Shown in pieces: positions 1-5,556 of a DNA stretch of 30,399 nucleotides (its first letter is position 1; the number at the start of each line of letters is the position of its first letter). Below the pieces are notes generated by a model. The model saw only the letters and a program-made list of their open reading frames with translations. It did no database searches and had not been told where the DNA came from. The translations under genes and the position numbers were made by a program. Where the stretch lies: the NCBI GenBank assembly GCA_038276395.1, contig JBBQAA010000069.1:1-30399 (forward strand), given 5' to 3'. This stretch comes from JBBQAA01 sp038276395 (lineage in GTDB: Bacteria > Actinomycetota > Thermoleophilia > Solirubrobacterales > Solirubrobacteraceae).

Positions 1-3
1 CAG

Positions 4-76
4 AGCCGACGCCCGGATTCGAACCGGGGACCCCTTCATTACGAGTGAAGTGCTCTACCAGCTGAGCTACGTCGGC
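4..76 (-). tRNA. tRNA-Thr (anticodon CGT)
   Basis: Read on the minus strand this folds into a full 73-nt cloverleaf. The acceptor arms GCCGACG and CGTCGGC pair perfectly, the D-arm holds AGCTGGTAGA, the T-arm holds GGTTCGAATCC, and the anticodon arm is CTTCA-CTCGTAA-TGAAG. The loop gives anticodon CGT, which reads the threonine codon ACG, a common codon in GC-rich genomes. The CCA end is not encoded, since CTG follows the discriminator, so it must be added after transcription. It lies 19 bp downstream of the ChaB-like gene on the same strand. Confidence 0.96.
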
Positions 77-95
77 GGGGCGGGCGAGTCTATAT

Positions 96-488
96 CTAGC
101 CCTCCTTGCGGCCGAGCGCCTGCGCGAGCTCGGCCTTCGTCATCTTCGAGCGCCCTGAGACGCCGGTCTGCTTCGCCCGCTCGTAGAGTTCCTCGCGCGT
201 GTTGCCCTCGGCGTCGACGCCGCCGTAGGTCTCCTTCGGATGGTCCCGCGCGGCGCGGCCCGATTGCTTGGACTGCGGGTCGGAGGGACCCTTCTCGTCC
301 TTCTCCTCCCAGTGGTCGCCGACCTTCTCGAAGGAGTGCTTGACCGAGGACCACGCGGTGCGCTGGGCGCGGGACTCGGAGTCGTACTGCTCCTCGGCGC
401 TCTCGAGGGTCTTGGCGTAGGTGCGCTGGGCCTTCTTGGGGGACCGCTTGAGCGTCCCCGGGAGGTCTGATCCCTTCTTGATGGGCAT
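96..488 (-). CDS. ChaB-family protein with C-terminal Rho_N/SAP-like segment
   Basis: The 130-residue product begins with MPIKKGSDLP and continues with residues spaced as in ChaB (AQRTYAKTLESAEEQY, then AWSSVKHSFEKVGDHW). ChaB is a small soluble protein once described as a cation-transport regulator, but its biochemical role is poorly defined. The last 30 residues (YERAKQTGV..SKMTKAELAQAL) resemble the small helical Rho N-terminal or SAP-type nucleic-acid-binding motif, an arrangement common in actinobacterial ChaB proteins. The middle is charged and probably disordered. The ATG start at 488 sits 6 nt from a -10-like TAGGCC, so the mRNA may be leaderless. It is transcribed divergently from the PHP gene. 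Confidence 0.85.
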   Translation of the reverse strand: MPIKKGSDLPGTLKRSPKKAQRTYAKTLESAEEQYDSESRAQRTAWSSVKHSFEKVGDHWEEKDEKGPSDPQSKQSGRAARDHPKETYGGVDAEGNTREELYERAKQTGVSGRSKMTKAELAQALGRKEG

Positions 489-494
489 GGCCGT

Positions 495-504
495 GGCCTA
501 CCCT
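495..504. promoter_or_regulatory. overlapping divergent -10-like elements (chaB / PHP gene)
   Basis: The 10-bp core GGCCTACCCT carries TACCCT on the plus strand (499-504, 11 nt before the GTG at 516) and TAGGCC on the minus strand (495-500, 6 nt before the ATG at 488). No Shine-Dalgarno sequence is evident for either gene. The same GCCTACCCT string recurs at 27892-27900 in another divergent promoter. Promoter assignment is inferred from position only. Confidence 0.4.
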
Positions 505-515
505 CCCGCGCCTCC

Positions 516-1385
516 GTGGACGCGCCCACCTTCGATCTCCAGTCCCACTCGCTGCACTCCGACGGCGCGCTGCCGCCCGCGCAGGTCGTCGCCGCGGCGG
601 CGACGGCCGGCGTCGAGCTGCTCGCGCTCTCCGATCACGACACGGTGGCCGGGGTCGCGGAGGCGGTGGCGGCGGGGCGGGACTCCGGCGTGCGCGTCGT
701 CCCCGCCGTCGAGCTCTCCACCGTCCACGCCGCGTGGGAGGACCTGCACGTGCTCGGCTACGGGATCGATCCCGCCGACCCGACGCTGGAGGAGCGCCTG
801 GCGGAGGCCCGCGGCGACCGCGAGCGCCGGGCGGACGCGATGGGGGAGCGGCTCCGGGAGCTCGGCTGGGAAATCGACGACTCGCCGCTCGCCGCCCGGC
901 GGGAGAGCGGCAGCCCGATCGGCCGCCCGCACCTCGCCGCCGCGGTCCTCGCCCATCCGGGCAACGCGGCGCGCGTGGCGGAGGAGGACGTGGACGACGT
1001 CTCCCGCTTCATCCCCGCCTACCTCATCCCGGGCGCGCCCGCCTACCTCGCGCGCTCGCGCCCGACGGTGGCCGAGGCGATCGGCTGGATCCACGACGCG
1101 GGCGGGGTCGCGGTGTGGGCGCATCCGTTCTGGGACGTCGAGGCGCCGGAGGACGCGCTGGCGGCCCTCGGGGACTTCGTCGCCGAGGGCCTCGACGGCG
1201 TCGAGGCCTTCTACGTCACCCACACGCGCGAGCAGACCCTGCTGCTCGACCGCGCCGCGACCGAGCGCGACCTCCTGACGACGGGCTCGGCCGACTTCCA
1301 CGGCCCGGGCCACCGCCTGTTCTCCCGCTTCCGCTCCTTCGAGCTGCACGGCGCGGAGCCGCGGCTCGGGCCGATCGGCTCCTGA
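516..1385 (+). CDS. PHP-domain phosphoesterase (TrpH/RNase AM-like)
   Basis: The 289-residue product has the layout of the PHP hydrolases typified by E. coli RNase AM (YciV/TrpH), metal-dependent 5'-3' exonucleases or nucleotide phosphoesterases. Visible motifs in order are FDLQSHSLHSDG (residues 6-17), LSDHDT, PAVELST, HVLGYGID, VWAHPFWD and the C-terminal GSADFHGPGH, which together supply the usual His/Asp/Glu metal ligands. The first His of the usual HxH motif is Gln here (DLQSH instead of DLHSH). The GTG start at 516 was chosen because the domain begins directly after it. The gene converges on holB with a 36-bp gap. The substrate cannot be told from sequence. Confidence 0.88.
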   Translation: MDAPTFDLQSHSLHSDGALPPAQVVAAAATAGVELLALSDHDTVAGVAEAVAAGRDSGVRVVPAVELSTVHAAWEDLHVLGYGIDPADPTLEERLAEARGDRERRADAMGERLRELGWEIDDSPLAARRESGSPIGRPHLAAAVLAHPGNAARVAEEDVDDVSRFIPAYLIPGAPAYLARSRPTVAEAIGWIHDAGGVAVWAHPFWDVEAPEDALAALGDFVAEGLDGVEAFYVTHTREQTLLLDRAATERDLLTTGSADFHGPGHRLFSRFRSFELHGAEPRLGPIGS

Positions 1386-1421
1386 GGACCGCCGAGCCGA
1401 ACTCGCGGCCGGGGCCGGCGC

Positions 1422-2537
1422 TCAGGCGTCGGCGCGAGCCAGCCGCTCGCGCAGCCGCACCGTCAGCGCCTCCAGGGCGAGATCCTCACTGACGTTCAGG
1501 GCGAGCCGCCGCCGGGTGTCCTCCACGAGCTCGGCGGCGGCGAGGAGGCGCCCGGGCGCGGCGAAGCCCGCGGCTTCCTCGCGCAGCGCGGGAAGGCGAT
1601 CGGCGTGATGGGCGTGGTCCTCGGCGCCGAGGACGACAGCCGCCACGTCCCGGTACCACAGCCCGGTGAGCTGGAGGCCGAGGTCGAGGCCGGTCGTGCG
1701 CGCGCGGCGCTCGGCGCGCTTGGCGCGTTCATTCCACGCGGTCTCGAGACGGCGGCGCTCCTTGGCCGGGACGAGCTCCTTCTCCGCCTCGCCCCGGGCC
1801 GTGGTCTCGGCGCGGGCACGATCGCCGCGGGCGGCGGCGGCCTTCAGCAGCCGGTCCCAGGGCGCGGACGGTGGGGGGTCGGCGAGCGCGGCCCGGGCGA
1901 GCCGCTCGGCGCCGTCGCGGAGGGCCGGGCCGTCCCCGAGCGCCAGCGCCAGCGCCTTCTCCCCGTCCCCGAGGGCGAGCCGCGCCGCGGCGCGTGCCGG
2001 CTCGGGGCCGATTCCGTGCCGCGCGAGGCCCTCGGCCAGCTCCTCCGGGGGCAGCGGATCGAAGCGCACGGCCTGGCAGCGTGAGGCGATCGTCGGCAGC
2101 ACCTCGCCCACGCGGTCGGTGAGGAGGATCAGGTGCGCGTAGACCGGCGGCTCCTCGAGCGTCTTCAGGAGCTTGTTGGCCGCCGCCTCGACGAGGGTGT
2201 CGGAGCGCTCGAGCACGAACACGCGCCGCTCGGCCTCGAAGGGCGTGCGCGACGCGGCGGCGACAACGGGCTCGACGTCGCCCACGAGCATCTCGTGCGC
2301 GCCCGAGGGCACGACCCAGGAGAGGTCGGGGTGGGCGTGGCGCTCGACGCGCCCCGCGGTCCGCGTCCCGCCGCCGAGCAGGTGGGTCGCGAGCGCGCGC
2401 GCGACCCGCGCCTTGCCCGTCCCCGCCGGGCCGTGGAAGAGGTAGGCGTGGGAGGCCGAGCCCGCGGCCAGCGCGGCGCCGAGCACGGCGCGCGCGTGCG
2501 GATGGCGCTCGGTTCCGGGCAGCTCGAGGGTCGGCAC
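1422..2537 (-). CDS. holB: DNA polymerase III subunit delta'
   Basis: The 371-residue AAA+ clamp-loader subunit would help load the beta clamp at primed DNA. The N-terminus has the family pattern HPHARAVLGAALAAGSASHAYLF followed by a P-loop GPAGTGK (about residues 36-42). LKTLEEPP..AHLILLTDRVGEVLPTIASRCQ contains the SRC motif that supplies the clamp-loader arginine finger. The four-cysteine zinc module seen in many bacterial delta' and gamma subunits is absent; only Arg/His-rich sequence follows the P-loop region. The GTG start at 2537 lies only 20 bp from the chosen start of tmk, with which holB is divergent instead of co-linear as in many bacteria. The C-terminal collar region is Ala/Arg-rich. 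Confidence 0.9.
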   Translation of the reverse strand: MPTLELPGTERHPHARAVLGAALAAGSASHAYLFHGPAGTGKARVARALATHLLGGGTRTAGRVERHAHPDLSWVVPSGAHEMLVGDVEPVVAAASRTPFEAERRVFVLERSDTLVEAAANKLLKTLEEPPVYAHLILLTDRVGEVLPTIASRCQAVRFDPLPPEELAEGLARHGIGPEPARAAARLALGDGEKALALALGDGPALRDGAERLARAALADPPPSAPWDRLLKAAAARGDRARAETTARGEAEKELVPAKERRRLETAWNERAKRAERRARTTGLDLGLQLTGLWYRDVAAVVLGAEDHAHHADRLPALREEAAGFAAPGRLLAAAELVEDTRRRLALNVSEDLALEALTVRLRERLARADA

Positions 2538-2543
2538 GCGGGC

Positions 2544-2550
2544 TAGTGTG
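2544..2550. promoter_or_regulatory. shared divergent -10-like core, holB / tmk
   Basis: On the plus strand TAGTGT (2544-2549) lies 8 nt before the GTG at 2558 (tmk). On the minus strand CACACT (2545-2550) lies 7 nt before the GTG at 2537 (holB). With so little room neither gene can have a normal leader, so two overlapping leaderless promoters are the simplest reading. This is inferred from position only. Confidence 0.4.
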
Positions 2551-2557
2551 CCGCGCG

Positions 2558-3181
2558 GTGGCGCGCGGGCGGCTCATCACGGTCGAGGGCCTTGACGGCG
2601 CCGGGAAGTCGACCCTCGCCGCCGCGCTGGCCGCGGCGCTCCGGGCCGACGGGCGGGAGGTCCTGCTCCTGCGCGAGCCGGGGGGCGTCGCCGCCTCCGA
2701 GCGCATCCGCGGGCTCGTCAAGGACCCGGCCCTCCGTGTCGGCCCCCGGGCCGAGGCGCTCCTCTTCGCCGCCGCCCGCGCGCAGCTCGTGGAGGAGGAG
2801 CTCGCGCCCGCGCTCGCCGCCGGGCGCTGGGTCCTCACCGACCGGTTCGTCGACTCCTCGCTGGCCTATCAGGGCGGGGGCCGCGAGCTCGGAGTCGAGG
2901 CCGTCCGGCAGATCAACGCGCTGGCCTGCGCGGGGACCGTGCCCGACCTGACCCTGCTCCTGCGCGTGGCGCCCGAGCTCGGCCGCGCGCGGCAGGCCGA
3001 GCGCGACGACGCCCCCGACCGGCTCGAGCGGGAGGACGAGGCCTTCTTTCAGCGCATCGCCGCCGCCTACGACGCGCTCGCCGCCGCCGAGCCCGCGCGA
3101 ATCCGCGTGCTCGACGCCTCCCTGCCCCCGGACGCGCTGCACGACGCCGCGCTCGCCACGGTGCGCGAGTCGCTTCAGTAG
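2558..3181 (+). CDS. tmk: thymidylate kinase (dTMP kinase)
   Basis: The enzyme phosphorylates dTMP to dTDP in dTTP synthesis. The sequence shows the P-loop VEGLDGAGKST near the N-terminus, LREPGG with the DR(E/D)PGG-type nucleotide-binding loop, the DRFVDSSLAYQGGGR segment typical of Tmk, and LRVAPELGRAR before a lid-like region containing DRLEREDEAFFQR. Length (207 residues from this start) is normal. The GTG at 2558 gives MARGRLITVEG, the usual Tmk N-terminus, with a -10-like TAGTGT 8 nt upstream. A GTG at 2546 would add four residues. The 3' end overlaps the convergent galE by 7 bp. Confidence 0.93.
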   Translation: MARGRLITVEGLDGAGKSTLAAALAAALRADGREVLLLREPGGVAASERIRGLVKDPALRVGPRAEALLFAAARAQLVEEELAPALAAGRWVLTDRFVDSSLAYQGGGRELGVEAVRQINALACAGTVPDLTLLLRVAPELGRARQAERDDAPDRLEREDEAFFQRIAAAYDALAAAEPARIRVLDASLPPDALHDAALATVRESLQ

Positions 3182-4146
3182 CCGTCCGGATGGGCCTCGT
3201 GCCAGGCCCAGGCGTCGCGGAGGATGACGGCGATGTCGTCCTTCTCCGGCCTCCAGTCGAGCTCGCGGCGGATGCGGTCGCTGGCCGCGATGAGCCGCGC
3301 CGGGTCGCCCGCGCGGCGCGGGCCCTCGACGACCGGAATCGGGTGGCCCGTGACCTCCCGCGCCGCCTCGATCACCTGCCGCACCGAGAACCCGGCGCCG
3401 CTGCCGAGGTTGAGGATCTTGTGCACCCCGGGCTCGGTGCCGCCGAGCGCGAGCGCGTGGGCCACGGCCAGGTCCTCGATGTGGATGTAGTCGCGCACCG
3501 CGGTCCCGTCCTCGGTCGGGTAGTCCGTGCCGAAGACGCTCACGTGCTCGGCCTTGCCGAGCGCGACCTTCAGCACGTTGGGGATGAGGTGGGTCTCCGG
3601 CTCGTGGTCCTCCCCGAGCGGGCCGCTCGCGCCGGCCACGTTGAAGTAGCGCAGGGAGACGGCGCCGAGCCCGTGGGCGGCGCACTCGCCGGCGATCATG
3701 CGGTCCACGGCGAGCTTCGAGTCGCCGTAGGGGCTCGTCGGGCGCTCGGAGGTCTGCTCGTCGATCGGGATCCGGTCGGGCTCGCCGTAGCAGGCACAGG
3801 TGGAGGAGAAGACGAGGCGCCTGACGCCGTGCGCGCGCATGGCGCCGAGGAGGTTGAGCGTGCCGCCGACGTTGGTCTCCCAGTAGCGCTCGGGATGCTC
3901 GACCGACTCGGGGACGAGCGCGAGCGCGGCGAAGTGCAGGACGGCGTCGAACCCGGGCTCGAGTGCGGCGTTGACGGCGCCCCGGTCGAGCAGGTCGGAC
4001 TCCACGAGCCGCGCGCCCTCGGGGAGGGCCTCGCGGTGGCCGCGGGAGAGGTCGTCGAGGACCGTGACGGAGTGTCCGCCGGCGATGAGGCGGCGGGCCA
4101 CGATCGAGCCGATGTAGCCGGCGCCGCCGGTGACGAGGAGGTCCAT
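3175..4146 (-). CDS. galE: UDP-glucose 4-epimerase
   Basis: This 323-residue short-chain dehydrogenase-fold enzyme interconverts UDP-glucose and UDP-galactose. It has the NAD-binding TGGAGYIGS near residues 6-14, the DDLSRGH loop, HFAALALVPESV, the active-site SST around residue 114 and the catalytic YGDSK (Tyr140, Lys144), then RYFNVAGA and the GalE-type ending WHEAHPDGY. The ATG at 4146 was chosen because MDLLVTGGAGYIG is the canonical N-terminus; an upstream in-frame start at 4212 would add 22 residues of no family resemblance. A -10-like TAAGCT lies 10 nt upstream. It may feed the surface polysaccharide genes from 17 kb onward, though it is not physically part of that cluster. Confidence 0.93.
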   Translation of the reverse strand: MDLLVTGGAGYIGSIVARRLIAGGHSVTVLDDLSRGHREALPEGARLVESDLLDRGAVNAALEPGFDAVLHFAALALVPESVEHPERYWETNVGGTLNLLGAMRAHGVRRLVFSSTCACYGEPDRIPIDEQTSERPTSPYGDSKLAVDRMIAGECAAHGLGAVSLRYFNVAGASGPLGEDHEPETHLIPNVLKVALGKAEHVSVFGTDYPTEDGTAVRDYIHIEDLAVAHALALGGTEPGVHKILNLGSGAGFSVRQVIEAAREVTGHPIPVVEGPRRAGDPARLIAASDRIRRELDWRPEKDDIAVILRDAWAWHEAHPDGY

Positions 4147-4201
4147 GGGCGACGGGAGCTTAGGCCCGGCGGAGGCGCCGGTTTGGCAGAATCCATGTGT
4201 C

Positions 4202-4828
4202 ATGCGCGGCACGCGGACCTACGTGTTCACCCTCGCCACCTTCGAGCAGCTCTCCGCCTCCCCCACGACCGCGCTCCTGCGCATCACCGGCACGACGACC
4301 GAGTGGGCGACCGAGCCGACGCTCGCGGCCGAGCGAGCCGGCCGCACCCACCGGTTCGGGCGGTTGCCGGGCCGGCCTCGCCCCGGGCGCTGGGCGTACT
4401 CGGCGCCGCTGGCGCTCGTGCGGGACCCCGCCACGCGCTGGACGCTCGAGCTCGGCGAGGAGAGCTTTCCCCTCCCGCCTCCGTCCACCGGGGTGCAGGT
4501 CGAGCGCCCCCGCGGCCACGGCCGCCGCGAGGGCGACCGGCGGGACATCGGGAGCGCCGGCGAGCTCCTGGCCGCGCGCGAGGCGACGGCGTTCGCCGAG
4601 GAGCAGACGGCCGAGCTCGCCCGCGAGCTCGCCGGGGCCCGGGAGCGCGTTGCCGCGCTCGAGCGCCAGACGCGGAAGGACGCGCGCGAGATCGAGGAGC
4701 TCGTGCGCACGATCCGCGGCGAGGCGTCGCCGACCCTGCGGCCCATCGAGCCGGCGGCCGAGGAGCCTAACGCACGGGCAGCGGCGTTCCGGTCGCGGTG
4801 GCCGAGCCGCTTGCCTCGGTCGAGATGA
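4202..4828 (+). CDS. unrecognised protein with C-terminal coiled coil
   Basis: The 208-residue product is not recognised. From the ATG at 4202 the first 100 residues (MRGTRTYVFTLATFEQL, ALLRITGTTTEW, WAYSAPLALV, RWTLELGEESFPLP) alternate hydrophobic and polar residues as in a small beta-rich domain. Residues of about 115-185 form a strongly charged heptad-like helix (ELLAAREATAFAEEQTAEL, then ALERQTRKDAREIEELV) that should be a coiled coil. The start is supported by a -10-like CAGAAT 9 nt upstream; an upstream extension to 4130 would run into the galE start region. The last 62 bp overlap the 3' end of the convergent frameshifted gene, so the Arg/Ser-rich C-terminus may be non-native. No function is proposed. 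Confidence 0.6.
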   Translation: MRGTRTYVFTLATFEQLSASPTTALLRITGTTTEWATEPTLAAERAGRTHRFGRLPGRPRPGRWAYSAPLALVRDPATRWTLELGEESFPLPPPSTGVQVERPRGHGRREGDRRDIGSAGELLAAREATAFAEEQTAELARELAGARERVAALERQTRKDAREIEELVRTIRGEASPTLRPIEPAAEEPNARAAAFRSRWPSRLPRSR

Positions 4829-5373
4829 GCAGCGCCCGCCGGTAGCTCTCGCGCAGGGCGGGGTCGGATGGGCTGAGCGCGAGCAGCCGGGCGGCGGCGG
4901 CCAGCGCGCCCGCCCGATCCCCGAGCGAGAGGTCGAGCCGGACGATCTCCCGGGTGACGTCGAGGTTGTTCGGCTCCCGGGCCGTCGCCTGCCCGAGCAG
5001 GCGTCCGGCCCCGGCGGCGTCGCCCGGCGGCGAGCAGCGGGGCGCCGGCCACGGGGTCGAGCCGGCTCGCGTAGAGCGCCTCGTCGAGACCGCGCCTGAG
5101 CTCAGGGGTCGAGCCGTTGCCGGAGAGGACGATCGCGCGCTCGGCCTTGGCACCGGCCAGGCCGGGCAGGATCGCCGAGACGCACGCTGCCGCGGCGCCG
5201 AGGACGGCCAGCGCGAGCGCGAGCCCGCGGGTGAGGCCGCCGGCGCGCGGGGAGGGCGGCGTGAGCGGATCGCCGGCGTGGCGCTCGGCCCGCGCCCGCC
5301 CCGCGGCGCCGATTTCGGCGACTTCCTGCGCGCCCGGCGCTAGCTCGTCGACGCTCCGGCGCCGGCTCGCCAA
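4767..5373 (-). pseudogene. frameshifted TPR-like single-pass membrane protein
   Basis: Two minus-strand frames together make one sensible protein. The first (TTG start at 5373) encodes a charged N-terminus, one membrane helix (GLALALAVLGAAAACVSAIL) and an extracytoplasmic segment ending GAPLLAAG. The second, joined near 5022-5025, continues with DAAGAGRLLGQATAREPNNL and VTREIVRLDLSLGDRAGAL, which looks like tetratricopeptide helix pairs, to the stop at 4767. The junction lies in a G/C run (CGCCCGG on the plus strand), where one extra or two missing bases would explain it. It could be a real lesion or a homopolymer sequencing error. If intact the protein would be about 200 residues, anchored with TPR-type repeats outside or at the membrane. 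Confidence 0.65.
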
Positions 5374-5376
5374 AGC

Positions 5377-5382
5377 TAGAAT
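5377..5382 (+). promoter_or_regulatory. -10 element TAGAAT upstream of nrdJ
   Basis: TAGAAT differs from TATAAT at one position and stands out in a GC-rich context. It would place the transcript start near 5389, inside the longest open frame that begins at 5383. That supports the downstream ATG at 5557 as the true nrdJ start and implies a leader of about 170 nt. No convincing -35 is visible. Confidence 0.5.
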
Positions 5383-5384
5383 AT

Positions 5385-5556
5385 GGGGGTGGAAGAGCCC
5401 CCCCTCCAGGCATCTCTCTGGACTCCGGACGAGGCCGGAGCGGGGCCCGGGCGTTCCGTCCGGACGACCCTCGATTCTCCTCCGTCACCCCATGAGGCCG
5501 ACGACCCCGGATCCGCCGGGGCGCAGCACCCACCTGACGGAGAGGAAGACGTATCG
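5385..5556 (+). promoter_or_regulatory. structured 5' leader of nrdJ
   Basis: Between the putative transcript start and the nrdJ ATG there are several perfect inverted repeats: CTCCGG/CCGGAG at 5423-5440 with a 6-nt loop, the palindrome GTCCGGAC at 5458-5465, and CCCCGG/CCGGGG at 5505-5521 with a 5-nt loop. GGGGG at 5385 could pair with the C-run at 5398-5404. The leader ends in a purine-rich GGAGAGGAAG (5539-5548) ahead of the ATG. B12-dependent reductases and their B12-independent counterparts are often controlled by cobalamin or NrdR. I could not recognise a cobalamin riboswitch B12 box or an NrdR box here, so the control mechanism is open. Confidence 0.4.

Noticed and set aside
498..1349. 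283-residue minus-strand open frame opposite the PHP gene
   Set aside because: The plus strand carries all PHP motifs. The opposite frame is a low-complexity shadow.
3190..4770. 526-residue plus-strand open frame opposite galE and through the coiled-coil gene
   Set aside because: It is an antisense shadow. GalE motifs on the minus strand explain the region, and the frame contains no recognisable motif.
5383..5556. 58-residue N-terminal extension of NrdJ
   Set aside because: It is Pro/Gly/Asp-rich with no family resemblance, its ATG abuts the -10 box, and a good ribosome binding site precedes the ATG at 5557.
5385..5556. Cobalamin riboswitch upstream of nrdJ
   Set aside because: Context and length would fit, but I could not find the conserved B12 box or GCCACTG core by eye, so only a structured leader is reported.
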